54,393 nt of DNA from CAMQRS01 sp964370065. Its GTDB lineage: Bacteria; Bacillota_I; Bacilli_A; Erysipelotrichales; Erysipelotrichaceae. This document shows, piece after piece, positions 34,930-43,847 of the stretch (its first letter is position 1; the number at the start of each line of letters is the position of its first letter). The notes under the pieces are model-generated. The model was not told where the DNA came from. It ran no database searches and worked only from the letters and a program-made list of their open reading frames with translations. Location of the stretch: positions 1 through 54,393 of the forward strand of contig CAYJGK010000010.1 in the NCBI GenBank assembly GCA_964370065.1, in the 5' to 3' direction. The position numbers and the translations under genes are program-made.

Positions 34930-35784
34930 TTACTTACCTCCTGCAATAAACGCTTCTATTTCTTCGATTGCTTGGTCTGTAGCTGAATTAATTTCATCTC
35001 CTCCAAATTTAACCGAATGGTTGGCGTCTAGCTGTTCAAAGTAAGAAACTCCTTGCCCTTTAATTGTATCTAATACAATACAAGAGGCCATGTTTGTAAC
35101 TGATTTAGCAGCATTAATTGCTGCATCAATTGCTTGCTCATCATTTCCCTTAACAGTTTGTGTATGGAAACCGAATGCTTCCATTTTCTTAGCAATACAG
35201 AAAGGATCTAAAATAGAAGCTGTTGTTCCATCTAATTGCTTTTTATTGTCATCGATAAACACGATACAGTTATTTAATTTATTGTGTGCAATAAATTGGA
35301 AAGCCTCCCAACATTGCCCTTCGTTTAATTCTCCATCCCCTACAATTAAGTAAACAGTTTGATCTGTATTACTCATTTTGAATCCTGTTGCAATTCCTGC
35401 AGCAGCTGATGTTCCTTGTCCTAATGAACCTGTTGTCATATCGACTCCTGGCGTTTTTGTACGATCAGGGTGTGAAGGTAAGTTTGTTCCTCCCTCATTT
35501 AACGTATATAACATTTCTTTTTCAATAAAACCAACATTTGCTAATGCTGAATATAATCCAGGACCTGCATGTCCTTTTGATAAAACTAACATATCTCTTT
35601 TATCCCAAGATGGATTTTTTATATCATATTTCATATGATTTCCATATAATACACTAAGTACTTCTACAATTGAAAGTGATCCCCCCATATGACCATATCC
35701 ACGTTTTTGAAGCATTTTAAGTACGTCTAAACGAATTTTAGCTGACAATACTTTTAATTCATGTAATTTTTCTGCGTTCATCAT
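34930..35784 (-). CDS. Transketolase, N-terminal (thiamine-diphosphate-binding) subunit
   Basis: This 284-residue half-enzyme holds GHMGGSLSIVEVLSVLY, LSKGHAGPGLYSALA, LPSHPD, TGSLGQGTSAAAGIA and the diphosphate/metal motif GDGELNEGQCWEA followed by IDDNKKQLDG. These are complete, so the pair should be active. Two adjacent ATGs (35784, 35781) follow AGAGGT; either is possible. It lies 40 bases after the EIIB gene, with no terminator between. Context implies processing of a PTS-imported sugar phosphate via the pentose phosphate pathway. Confidence 0.93.
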   Translation of the reverse strand: MMNAEKLHELKVLSAKIRLDVLKMLQKRGYGHMGGSLSIVEVLSVLYGNHMKYDIKNPSWDKRDMLVLSKGHAGPGLYSALANVGFIEKEMLYTLNEGGTNLPSHPDRTKTPGVDMTTGSLGQGTSAAAGIATGFKMSNTDQTVYLIVGDGELNEGQCWEAFQFIAHNKLNNCIVFIDDNKKQLDGTTASILDPFCIAKKMEAFGFHTQTVKGNDEQAIDAAINAAKSVTNMASCIVLDTIKGQGVSYFEQLDANHSVKFGGDEINSATDQAIEEIEAFIAGGK

Positions 35785-35824
35785 TTACCTCTTTCCAAAA
35801 ACAATCTCATTCACCCTATATGTA

Positions 35825-36106
35825 TTATTGATTTGCAAACTTTTCTTTTAACTTCTCAGTTAATTCATTCATGTCCATAATATTATTTAAAATGATTGTA
35901 TTATCCAAACCTGAAACAAATGAAGCTAAATCCCCACCTACTACAAATACATCAGCTGCACCTGGCACAGCATCAGACACTTGTGAATGGCTTACATCAA
36001 CTCCAGTGATTTCCATATTTTTAAGTGCTTTTTCAACATTCATTCTAACTAACATACTTGAACCTAATCCAGATCCACAACAACATAAAATTTTTCTAAT
36101 TGCCAT
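35825..36106 (-). CDS. PTS ascorbate-type EIIB component
   Basis: This 93-residue protein has the phospho-accepting cysteine in LCCCGSGLGSSMLVRM, the UlaB/SgaB type loop, and VVGGDL further on. It relays phosphate from EIIA to the sugar bound by EIIC. Three consecutive cysteines precede the loop. AAGGAG lies before ATG 36106. It is part of the operon with EIIA, EIIC and transketolase. Ascorbate is the family name; without UlaD/E/F homologues nearby, another substrate is likely. Confidence 0.92.
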   Translation of the reverse strand: MAIRKILCCCGSGLGSSMLVRMNVEKALKNMEITGVDVSHSQVSDAVPGAADVFVVGGDLASFVSGLDNTIILNNIMDMNELTEKLKEKFANQ

Positions 36107-36142
36107 AATATATGACTCCTTTCGTTACAATTCTAACTAAAT

Positions 36143-36166
36143 ATAGAGGAGATTATTCTCCTCTAT
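36143..36166 (-). repeat. Hairpin between EIIC and EIIB genes
   Basis: Perfect 9-bp stem ATAGAGGAG/CTCCTCTAT with a six-base loop, not followed by a T-run in the gene direction. It may stabilise or process the operon mRNA to set the ratio of EIIC to downstream products. Confidence 0.55.
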
Positions 36167-36196
36167 GATTATAGCATAATTCTATTCTGATTTAGC

Positions 36197-37594
36197 CTAT
36201 TTTTTTGCCTTTTTTGGTGCAATATAGTTATAAATAATAGGAATTAAGAATAAACCTACACAAACTCCTAATAATCCAACACCTTGAATAAATTGTGCAA
36301 TGTTACCAATGATGATTCCCATAATTGAGAAGTCAGCATCAGAGAACGTTGTATTTGCAAAGTTTAATGATCCCATAACTGGCATACAAATAGCTGGTAA
36401 GAATGTGATTAATAATCCATGTAAGAATGATCCTGCTAAACATCCTTTAATTCCACCTTCTGTGTTCGCAAATACACCTGCTGTTGCTCCACAGAAGAAG
36501 TGAGGTACAACACCTGGTAAGATTAATGCAACACTCATAATTTCAGCGTTGATGAATCCTAAGATGAATAATCCAACGATTCCTCCTAAGAAAGAAACAA
36601 GGAACCCAATTAATACTGCGTTTGGCGCATATGGGAATACAACTGGACAATCGATTGCTGGTTTAGCACCAGGTACTAGTTTTTCTGCGATTCCTTTAAA
36701 TGCTGGTACTACTTCTCCAACGATTGTACGTACCCCAGCCATAATAATGTATACTCCTCCAGCAAATTTTAAACCTGTTGTTAATGCCCATACAACCCAG
36801 TGAGTTGTTGTTTCTCCTGGTACTAATAAAGCTGATAAACTAGGTAATGTTGCTGGGTCTACTTCAAATAATCCATTTGCTACAGCTACTCCTGTAATAA
36901 TTAAGAAGAAGATTACCATTGTTAATCCCACTGCTACTGTTGTATCTCTTAAGAAAGATAAACGTTGTGGAAAGTTTAATTCCTCAGTTGATTTACTTCC
37001 TTTAAATAATTTTCCAATTTGTGCAGCAAACCAGTACCCAGCACCACCAAAGTGACCGAATGCTAATTCATCTGTGTTCACAATTTTACGCATAGTTGGT
37101 TGACAAATTGCTGGTGATAGAACCATGATTAATCCAAGTAATAATCCTCCTGCAATTGTTAATTGAATACCGTCTAATCCACCGTAGTTTAAGATTACAG
37201 CTAACATACATGCCATATATAGTGTATGATGTCCTGTTAAGAAGATATAACTCATTCTTGAAAAACGTGCTAAGATAATGTTAGCAAGCATCCCAACTAC
37301 CATAATATAAGCAGTTGCTTCTCCAAATTCAACTAAACCTAAAGACACGATTGCTTCATTATGTGGCACTACTCCTTGTACGTTGAATGCAAAGTTGAAT
37401 AACTCTCCAAATGCATTTAATGATCCTCCTACCAAGAAGTCTGCCCCTGCGCTTAATACTAAGAAACCGACAATTGTTTTTACCGTTCCTTTTACTACAT
37501 CTTCAATTTGTTTACCTTGTAATACTAAACCAATTAAAGATACTAAACCAACGATCATCGCTGGAGTAGATAGAATATTTAAAATAATATCCAT
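36197..37594 (-). CDS. PTS ascorbate-type EIIC permease (UlaA-like)
   Basis: This 465-residue membrane protein has about eleven helices. The UlaA pattern is visible: GLVLQGKQIEDVVKGTVKT, GFLVLSAGADFLVGGSLNAF, FLTGHHTLYMA, GHFGGAGYWFAAQIGKLF, and GVRTIVGEVVPAFKGIAEKL. EIIC binds and translocates the sugar during phosphorylation. A GGGAGG site precedes the ATG. It follows the EIIA gene by 32 bases. The imported substrate cannot be read from sequence; streptococcal relatives paired with split transketolase are not ascorbate systems for certain. Confidence 0.93.
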   Translation of the reverse strand: MDIILNILSTPAMIVGLVSLIGLVLQGKQIEDVVKGTVKTIVGFLVLSAGADFLVGGSLNAFGELFNFAFNVQGVVPHNEAIVSLGLVEFGEATAYIMVVGMLANIILARFSRMSYIFLTGHHTLYMACMLAVILNYGGLDGIQLTIAGGLLLGLIMVLSPAICQPTMRKIVNTDELAFGHFGGAGYWFAAQIGKLFKGSKSTEELNFPQRLSFLRDTTVAVGLTMVIFFLIITGVAVANGLFEVDPATLPSLSALLVPGETTTHWVVWALTTGLKFAGGVYIIMAGVRTIVGEVVPAFKGIAEKLVPGAKPAIDCPVVFPYAPNAVLIGFLVSFLGGIVGLFILGFINAEIMSVALILPGVVPHFFCGATAGVFANTEGGIKGCLAGSFLHGLLITFLPAICMPVMGSLNFANTTFSDADFSIMGIIIGNIAQFIQGVGLLGVCVGLFLIPIIYNYIAPKKAKK

Positions 37595-37626
37595 AATGTT
37601 TTCCTCCCTTTTCCTAACGCTATATG

Positions 37627-38070
37627 TTACTCAACTGAAGAAGCAAATATATCATATATAGCTTCTGGTTGAGTTGCGTCTAAAATACTTTGCACTTTTT
37701 GCTCATCCGCAAAAACATTAGACATAGCTTTCAATATATCTAAATGTGCCTCTGCATCTGTTGCACCTAATGCAACTAAGACTCTTACATCAAATCCGTC
37801 TTCTTTAAATTTGATTGGTTGTTTTAAAACCGTAATCGATACTTGGGTTGAAATAACCCCTTGTTCACTTCTCGCATGTAATAATGCTAAATTTTCACAT
37901 AATACATAGTAAGGTCCAAACTCATTCGTATTCTGAATGATTCCGTCTATATATCTTTGTTCGCAATACCCTTGTTCTACCAAAGGAGCTACTGCTACAT
38001 GAATTGATTCCACCCAATTCTCTACTTTGTCTTTAATAAAAACATTTTTTCTTTTTAAAATTTGTTCCAT
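37627..38070 (-). CDS. PTS ascorbate-type EIIA component (UlaC-like)
   Basis: This 147-residue protein has phosphorylatable His in ENLALLHARSEQGV and the EIIA fold marks VSITVLKQPIKF and VRVLVALGATDAEAHLDIL. The start chosen is ATG 38070 with AAAGGGGGA upstream, which gives the normal family length; the frame to 38184 would add 38 residues from promoter sequence. It heads the EIIA-EIIC-EIIB-tktN-tktC transcript. A related EIIA domain ends the PRD regulator upstream. Confidence 0.92.
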   Translation of the reverse strand: MEQILKRKNVFIKDKVENWVESIHVAVAPLVEQGYCEQRYIDGIIQNTNEFGPYYVLCENLALLHARSEQGVISTQVSITVLKQPIKFKEDGFDVRVLVALGATDAEAHLDILKAMSNVFADEQKVQSILDATQPEAIYDIFASSVE

Positions 38071-38094
38071 TGTTTTTCCCCCTTTGACACCTCT

Positions 38095-38182
38095 ATCATA
38101 CAAATTATCGCAAACTATGTGAAGTCCATGTTTTTTCATCGTTTTGTGCAATGTAAAAGACTGTTCCAATAGTGTGCAAAAC
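38095..38182 (-). promoter_or_regulatory. Promoter and likely PRD-regulator site of the PTS/transketolase operon
   Basis: On the minus strand TTCACA (38118-38123) and TATGAT (38095-38100) are 17 bases apart. Further upstream lies an imperfect inverted repeat, GTTTTGTGCA (38141-38150) and TGTGCAAAAC (38173-38182), placed where an activator such as the adjacent PRD protein would bind. Confidence 0.55.
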
Positions 38183-38184
38183 AA

Positions 38185-38204
38185 AAGAAGGGTTCCCCCT
38201 TCTT
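38185..38204 (-). terminator. Terminator at the end of deoC
   Basis: AAGAAGGG (38185-38192) pairs with CCCTTCTT (38197-38204) over a four-base loop, then TTGTTTTG on the minus strand. It overlaps the deoC stop codon and separates regulator-deoC from the PTS genes. Confidence 0.8.
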
Positions 38205-38865
38205 AGTATCCTTCTTGAATAGATTGTTCTTGCATTAATGCCACTCCACCACTTGTTCCAATACGCGTTGCACCAGCTTCTACCATAGCATGTAAATCTT
38301 GCACACTACGAACACCTCCGGCTGCTTTCACTTGTGCAAACTCTTGCACGGTATCTTTCATTAGTTTGACAACTCTTGGATTGGCACCTGCACTATTAAA
38401 TCCAGTACTTGTTTTCACAAATGTTGCTTTGGCTTCTACACATAATTGACATGCACGAACAATTTGTTCATCTGTTAATAAGCATGTTTCTAATATAACT
38501 TTTACACAATTCCCTTGTGCTGCTTTTACAACCGCTTCAATATCTTCTCTCACTAAATCATCATTCCCATCAATTAGTGCACCAATATTGATTACCATAT
38601 CAATTTCGCTACCTCCATCTGCAATGACACATTTTGTCTCAAATGCTTTTGCTTGCGTATGCATGGCTCCTAATGGAAAACCTACGACTGCACATACCTT
38701 TACATCACTACCTTGTAATTTTTTAGCACAGTGTGCTACCCAACTTGAATTCACACATACACTTGCAAAATCATAAGTTAGCGCTTCTTGGCATAATGTA
38801 TCGATTTGTTTTTGTGTTGTATTTGCCTTTAATATTGTATGGTCAATTAATTTATTCATTTTCAT
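38203..38865 (-). CDS. deoC: Deoxyribose-phosphate aldolase (DeoC, class I)
   Basis: This 220-residue enzyme matches DeoC: LIDHTILKANTT at the start, VCAVVGFPLGAM, DMVINIGALIDG, VKVILETCLL, the Schiff-base Lys in FVKTSTGF, and KAAGGVRSVQDL. It splits 2-deoxyribose 5-phosphate into glyceraldehyde 3-phosphate and acetaldehyde. ATG 38865 has GAGAGG nine bases upstream and overlaps the regulator's stop by 14 bases, so the two are coupled. No deoB, deoD or nupG is present; its neighbours are PTS, transketolase and mtnAK, which leaves open that it cleaves a related phosphorylated sugar. Confidence 0.95.
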   Translation of the reverse strand: MKMNKLIDHTILKANTTQKQIDTLCQEALTYDFASVCVNSSWVAHCAKKLQGSDVKVCAVVGFPLGAMHTQAKAFETKCVIADGGSEIDMVINIGALIDGNDDLVREDIEAVVKAAQGNCVKVILETCLLTDEQIVRACQLCVEAKATFVKTSTGFNSAGANPRVVKLMKDTVQEFAQVKAAGGVRSVQDLHAMVEAGATRIGTSGGVALMQEQSIQEGY

Positions 38866-40900
38866 GTTGTTGTTCCTCTCTTTCAATGATTTCATTGATT
38901 ACTGTATGAATTTGTTGTGTACTTTTACAAACATTTAATTCATCTATATTTTGTTGTTGCTTAAAAATTGTCATAATATCTTTTAAGATATGAATGTGCT
39001 TACTTTGATCTTCTGCCGCTAACACTAATATAATTCGTGCTACTTTATTTTCCGGGAAATAAATCGGTTGCTTAAACAATGCAAATGAAACACCTAAATG
39101 ATTCACCCCATGCTCTACCTTAGAATGTGCTAATACTACTGAATTAGTAATAAACATATAAGGCCCTAAACTTTCATTGCTTGCAATCATATGCTCAATG
39201 TATCTATGTTCAATACTTTGATCATTTAACAAAGGTTGACTAGCTATGTGTATCGCTTGCTTCCAATCTACTTTATCATAACACACTAGTACTTTATCCT
39301 CTTGTAATGCGCGAACTAAGCCAACTCCATAAGTTTTAGCTCCGATACTTGCCCCAATTTGTAAATCTGCAAAGTATCGTTTTACTTTCTTATTCACTTC
39401 AATAAATTGTTCTTCTTCCACATAGGGTTTAATGATTTCCAAGACATCTACTGCATTGGCATGTGTATTATGTTGAATTTGATTACATTTTCGCAAAATC
39501 AATAAACGATCATTGTCTGTTAAAATTGGATGAACTGTTAATATTTCATGATTTTCATCATTAAACATAATGGTAGATATCACAATATCATACGTATGAT
39601 TCAAATCGTAATCACTCACAGACACCATATCAATTTGACTAGTATTAGGTAGTAATGATTCTACTTCATGCCGTAGCATATTCGCTGCCGATACTCCATT
39701 GGGGCATATAATCAAAACTGATAATCGCTTTTGATTTTGTTTTTGATTTTTAATAAAACCACCAAAATGTAATGTGATATATGCAATTTCACTCTCTGGA
39801 ATAATTAAATTTAAACGTTGTTCTAAGTATTCACAAGCTTTACTGGTGATCGCAAAGAGTTCTCTATATTCTCTTTTAATATCTTTAAGCATTGGATTGC
39901 CTAATTGTATCCCATATCGATATCGATAAATTGATGTTTTTAAATGTTGAAATAACGCCGTTTCCAACTCATCAATAAGTGTGAATTCAATAGACGAAAT
40001 ACGGGAAAATTCTTGTATAAAGGAACGCGTAATTTCATATATATCATCCTCTTTATTTAATTCTTCAAAAGGAATTGATTGTAAACGTGCACCTAATAGG
40101 TGCAATGCCATATAAATTTTTTCATTGCGTGCTAAGTTAGGAAAGTGTTCATCAATCAATATATATTCTTTAGTTGGTATAATTTCACTTTGTTCACATT
40201 CACTAAACTCAATACAAGGTGTTAGTTTATGAATAGAAGCAAAATACAAAGCAATAGATAAGCAAATCCCACCTACATAATCCATTTTTAATTCTTTTTC
40301 TATTTTATATAATTTTACTAAATAATCATCTACCTTATTTATTTGTTTAATTGGTATATAATTTTTGATATAGAAATCTGCAATTTCATTAAAATATAAA
40401 AAGAATACCGTTCTTTTCTTTAATTCTTCTCCTTTTACTAAATACCCTTTTTTCGGTTCATAGTAAAATTCCAGTTGATGATCATTAAACTGTTTATTCA
40501 CTAACTTCAAATCATTAATGACCGTATTTCTAGACACTTGGGTGATATTGATGAAATCGTCAATAGATAAAGGTTTTTCATCTAATATTGTTGTACAAAT
40601 GATAATTTTGACTCGTTCCATAGGTGAATATACAAACTGCTGTTGTGTTCCTTGTTCACGCAAATGTGACTGAATCCTTGTTCTTTGCGAATCAGAAATT
40701 AGAACACCTTTATTTCTTTCAAATTCAATCGTATCTACTTGAATACTTTTTAACCAATCGTTAATTTTATTAATATCATAATACACACTTCTTCTAGAAA
40801 TTTTCTTATCTTTCATGATTTCAGGTATACTCAAATAAGTAGGTGATTGAAGTAAGAGTTCTAATATTTCTTTACAGCGTGGTTCTAAATAATATTGCAT
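38852..40900 (-). CDS. BglG/MtlR-type PRD transcriptional activator with EIIB- and EIIA-like domains
   Basis: This 682-residue regulator has an N-terminal HTH (YLSIPEIMKDKKISRRSVYYD), a second HTH-like segment (DDFINITQVSRNTVINDL), two PTS regulation domains with conserved His (HLLGARL; HFGGF), an EIIB-like domain with Cys in ICPNGVSAANM, and a C-terminal EIIA-like domain with His in VLAHSKVEHGVNHLG. Its EIIA resembles the separate EIIA at 37627, so it is dedicated to this PTS. Phosphorylation by HPr and the EII proteins should set its activity. ATG 40900 has AAAGGGG upstream; the frame extending to 40996 crosses a terminator. It is coupled to deoC. Confidence 0.92.
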   Translation of the reverse strand: MQYYLEPRCKEILELLLQSPTYLSIPEIMKDKKISRRSVYYDINKINDWLKSIQVDTIEFERNKGVLISDSQRTRIQSHLREQGTQQQFVYSPMERVKIIICTTILDEKPLSIDDFINITQVSRNTVINDLKLVNKQFNDHQLEFYYEPKKGYLVKGEELKKRTVFFLYFNEIADFYIKNYIPIKQINKVDDYLVKLYKIEKELKMDYVGGICLSIALYFASIHKLTPCIEFSECEQSEIIPTKEYILIDEHFPNLARNEKIYMALHLLGARLQSIPFEELNKEDDIYEITRSFIQEFSRISSIEFTLIDELETALFQHLKTSIYRYRYGIQLGNPMLKDIKREYRELFAITSKACEYLEQRLNLIIPESEIAYITLHFGGFIKNQKQNQKRLSVLIICPNGVSAANMLRHEVESLLPNTSQIDMVSVSDYDLNHTYDIVISTIMFNDENHEILTVHPILTDNDRLLILRKCNQIQHNTHANAVDVLEIIKPYVEEEQFIEVNKKVKRYFADLQIGASIGAKTYGVGLVRALQEDKVLVCYDKVDWKQAIHIASQPLLNDQSIEHRYIEHMIASNESLGPYMFITNSVVLAHSKVEHGVNHLGVSFALFKQPIYFPENKVARIILVLAAEDQSKHIHILKDIMTIFKQQQNIDELNVCKSTQQIHTVINEIIEREEQQHENE

Positions 40901-40945
40901 AGATGTTTCCCCTTTCATACCTATATATTGTACGCTTTGTTCGGT

Positions 40946-40993
40946 AAAAAAAATAGTACAATTCGTGTTGCTTAAATTGACACGAATTGTACT
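40946..40993 (-). terminator. Strong terminator separating the mtnK-mtnA unit from the regulator
   Basis: Perfect 14-bp stem AGTACAATTCGTGT (40955-40968) with ACACGAATTGTACT (40980-40993), followed on the minus strand by eight Ts (40946-40953). Confidence 0.9.
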
Positions 40994-40997
40994 CATT

Positions 40998-41483
40998 TTA
41001 TTCAGTTCCTTTTATTAAATCTTGCTCGAATTGTGTCACTGCCTGTTCATCATGTTTTTTATCCTTAAAATTAAAAGTAATACGGTGATTTTTCCCTTCT
41101 AGTTTTAATAATACGTTGATATGATGGCTATCGCATCCATCCTCTAAATATTTAAAGTTACGCATAGGTACAATATCAATCATCTCTTTTTTCATCATTT
41201 TTTTGCGATAAATAAATACACGTTTTGCACTTTTCGCAATTACTACTTGTGTATACAATAATTGCAAGACAACAAAGAATATTAATAATGCTGCCGTAAT
41301 CGAATATGCAATATTTAACTTTACATATTGCCCTATAATTAGGCTCACTCCTAAACAGATGGTTATTAATGCTAACATCGCTGTATGTTCTGGCGAAATA
41401 AATCCACTTGCTACATATTCAAAGTCTCCTTGTTTATTTTGCTTATGCAATAATTCTAATAATTTCTCTTTAATTTGTTTCAT
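40998..41483 (-). CDS. Two-helix membrane protein with C-terminal PH-like domain, unknown function
   Basis: This is a 161-residue protein I do not recognise. Residues about 33-52 and 57-78 are transmembrane helices. The segment from 95 on (MIDIVPMRNFKYLEDGC, INVLLKLEGKNHRITFNF) has the beta-rich pattern of bacterial PH-like (YcxB/YdbT) domains facing the cytoplasm. It lies 11 bases after mtnA and before a strong terminator, so it is the third gene of the mtnK-mtnA unit. Any role in the pathway is unknown. Confidence 0.7.
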   Translation of the reverse strand: MKQIKEKLLELLHKQNKQGDFEYVASGFISPEHTAMLALITICLGVSLIIGQYVKLNIAYSITAALLIFFVVLQLLYTQVVIAKSAKRVFIYRKKMMKKEMIDIVPMRNFKYLEDGCDSHHINVLLKLEGKNHRITFNFKDKKHDEQAVTQFEQDLIKGTE

Positions 41484-41494
41484 ATTGTCCCCCT

Positions 41495-42547
41495 CTAATA
41501 AAACTTAATATTTTTTTCTTTTGTATACTCTTTTAATGCATCTGCTTTATAAACACCATACGGTGTGACAATTCCATTTATAAAAGCTGCAGGTGTAATA
41601 TCAAAAGATGGATATAATCCTTTTACACCATCTAGTGTATGCTTTTTATTATGCCAAGCTAAAATTGCTTGAGGATCTCGTTCTTCAATAACTATCTGTG
41701 TACTATCTTGTTTATCTAAATCAGGTATTCCTGTTACATAGTATGGTACATTAAAGTGTTTGGCTAATATTGCTATTTGGAAGGTGCCTATTTTATTGGC
41801 AATACTCCCATCCATAGCTATTGTATCTGCTGCAGAGGTGAACATTGTAATATTTTTATTTTGCAATGTATAGGCAACCATATTATCGCAAATAACTGTT
41901 GCTTCCATTCCCATTTCACTACATACACTCGCACTTAATCTTGCACCTTGTAAAAAAGGTCTTGTTTCTGCATGATAAAAATGAATATTTTTATTTTGTA
42001 ATTTAGCCACTCTACACATCATAGCAACGATTGTTTCACCAAAGCATTGCGTTAATACATTAGATTGTTGTGGGAGTCGCGCAACAAGGTGTTGTGCGAC
42101 TTGTTGCATGATGCTATACCTTCTATTTAATGATTCGATTGTACCATTCACGATGGCTTGTACACAGTCACCTTCTTGTGTTAAAGCTTGTTTAGCAGCA
42201 TACAAACAGCCATTTGCAATTTCTGCATATCTATTTTTAGTGGTTACTCTGGCATTGCTAAAATCATCTGCTGCCTTCGTTAAGTATTTTATTTGTTCAC
42301 TTTGGCTTTGATTTCGACAACTATATGCAGCTAATGCCATTCCCATTCCTATTGCTGTATACGGTCCCGCACTTTGTGTCACCAAATCTTTAATAGCTTG
42401 TACAACTTCTAAATAATGTGTACACGTTACAAATTCAATTTCAGTTGGATAAATTCTACGATCTAAAATAGTCACTTTTCCATCTGCATACCAAGCTACA
42501 TTTTCATAGCGTAATAAGAATGCTAAACCTTGATCCATTCTATTCAT
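41495..42547 (-). CDS. mtnA: S-methyl-5-thioribose-1-phosphate isomerase-like (MtnA/eIF2B family)
   Basis: This 350-residue protein of the MtnA/eIF2B fold has the catalytic Cys in VLTQCFGE and Asp in FTSAADTIAMDGSIANKIGT, plus HAETRPFLQGARLSA. MtnA converts 5-methylthioribose 1-phosphate to the ribulose form; close relatives (DrdI) act on 5-deoxyribose 1-phosphate. The start ATG 42547 overlaps the mtnK stop as ATGAATAG. Later salvage genes (mtnB, C, D, W) are absent here. With a kinase upstream and an aldolase and transketolase nearby, a DHAP-shunt-like fate for the product is plausible, but that is an inference. Confidence 0.88.
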   Translation of the reverse strand: MNRMDQGLAFLLRYENVAWYADGKVTILDRRIYPTEIEFVTCTHYLEVVQAIKDLVTQSAGPYTAIGMGMALAAYSCRNQSQSEQIKYLTKAADDFSNARVTTKNRYAEIANGCLYAAKQALTQEGDCVQAIVNGTIESLNRRYSIMQQVAQHLVARLPQQSNVLTQCFGETIVAMMCRVAKLQNKNIHFYHAETRPFLQGARLSASVCSEMGMEATVICDNMVAYTLQNKNITMFTSAADTIAMDGSIANKIGTFQIAILAKHFNVPYYVTGIPDLDKQDSTQIVIEERDPQAILAWHNKKHTLDGVKGLYPSFDITPAAFINGIVTPYGVYKADALKEYTKEKNIKFY

Positions 42548-43751
42548 ATGATGTCTCTTTTCTACGTATACATACATCAAACGCATGCATCATGTCATGT
42601 GCACAATGTATGGACTGACCTTCTTTAATAAGCGTGATTCCCCAATTTAATAACACTCTTTCTAATTGTATTTTAGTAGGAGTGAGTGGCATGCTTTCTA
42701 GTTCTTTCACTTTAGAATCACCTATTGTTCGACGAATGATTTCACATCCTGCATACCCTAAACTTTGTTGGAACACTCTATTTAAATACTGTTTACGATA
42801 CGCATCGCTCTTATATAGTTGTACCACTACTTTTTCTTTATATAGTGTTTCTAATGTATCCATTGTATTTTGTAAGGTTTCTTCAATACACACAGCTAAC
42901 CAATTATGCATTTGAGAGGGATTTTCTATAACTTGTCGCGCATAGGCAAAAAATAAATTTGCAATCACATTTCCTATGTCATAGCCCATTGGCCCATATG
43001 TTGCAAATTCAGGATCAATAACTTTTAATCCGGTTGTTGTGACAAAGATAGATCCGGTATGTAAATCCCCATGTAGTAATGCTTGACTTTGATTCATAAA
43101 GGCATCATATAGTTTTGCTACTTCCAATTTTAATGACTCATCTTGGTAAATGTTTATATTCACAAATTGTTCATTTCCTTCACTAATTACATTCCGATTA
43201 CGATCATTAGTAAAAGGTTCATTTAAAACTAAGCATTCACTAATATCACACATTTCTATATTTAAAAATTTTGCTGCATTTTTTCTTTTTTCACTTCGAC
43301 TTAATACAATATCACTTGTAAGTAATAAATTATATGCCATATAAGTAGCCATTTGTTGACTGAATTTAGGAAATTGTTTGTTTTCCAATAAAGCATAGCG
43401 CATATTTTCATACTCTGATATATCTTCCATAATGATTGTACACAAGATAGGATCCACTGCATATACTTTAGGTATAAACTGTGGGGTAATCGCATATTGT
43501 GTCAATAACGCTTGTGCTTCTATTTCGCTACGAATCACATCTAATAATCTACCTGATGCACGTAAATAAATATCGGCTTGCTTTACAATTACACTTTTAT
43601 CTTTTTTTATACATTGTACTTTAAACACATAATTTATATTTCCATCACCTATTTCCGTTGCAATAAGTTCATCTTCTTGCATAAAGAGTTGGGTTTGTGA
43701 TCTTACATAGTCACAAACATTCATACAATTTAATAACTCATGTTTTTTCAT
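42540..43751 (-). CDS. mtnK: 5-methylthioribose kinase-like protein (MtnK family)
   Basis: This 403-residue aminoglycoside-phosphotransferase-fold kinase has GDGNINYVFKV as nucleotide loop, the catalytic loop LLHGDLHTGSIF, and KVIDPEFATYGPMGYDIGNV with the metal-binding DPE that marks MtnK. It phosphorylates methylthioribose, or 5-deoxyribose in relatives, at C1. GGGAGG precedes the ATG. It begins the mtnK-mtnA-membrane-protein unit, and its promoter faces the PHP gene. The 120-base leader has no S-box (SAM riboswitch), unlike Bacillus mtnKA. Confidence 0.93.
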   Translation of the reverse strand: MKKHELLNCMNVCDYVRSQTQLFMQEDELIATEIGDGNINYVFKVQCIKKDKSVIVKQADIYLRASGRLLDVIRSEIEAQALLTQYAITPQFIPKVYAVDPILCTIIMEDISEYENMRYALLENKQFPKFSQQMATYMAYNLLLTSDIVLSRSEKRKNAAKFLNIEMCDISECLVLNEPFTNDRNRNVISEGNEQFVNINIYQDESLKLEVAKLYDAFMNQSQALLHGDLHTGSIFVTTTGLKVIDPEFATYGPMGYDIGNVIANLFFAYARQVIENPSQMHNWLAVCIEETLQNTMDTLETLYKEKVVVQLYKSDAYRKQYLNRVFQQSLGYAGCEIIRRTIGDSKVKELESMPLTPTKIQLERVLLNWGITLIKEGQSIHCAHDMMHAFDVCIRRKETSYE

Positions 43752-43777
43752 ATTCGTCCTCCCTATGACTTACAATA

Positions 43778-43806
43778 AGCATACCATAAATTAGGAGCTA
43801 AGATAA
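43778..43806 (-). promoter_or_regulatory. Promoter of the mtnK unit
   Basis: On the minus strand TTATCT (43801-43806) and TATGCT (43778-43783) are 17 bases apart; TGG before the latter makes an extended -10. The -35 box is weak. Confidence 0.45.
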
Positions 43807-43818
43807 GTAAAAAATAAA

Positions 43819-43847
43819 TTGTGGAAATAGATGGCACATGTTAAAAT
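43819..43847 (+). promoter_or_regulatory. Promoter of the PHP-domain gene
   Basis: TTGTGG (43819-43824), a 17-base spacer and TAAAAT (43842-43847) preceded by TGT, an extended -10, 24 bases before ATG 43872. Confidence 0.6.
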
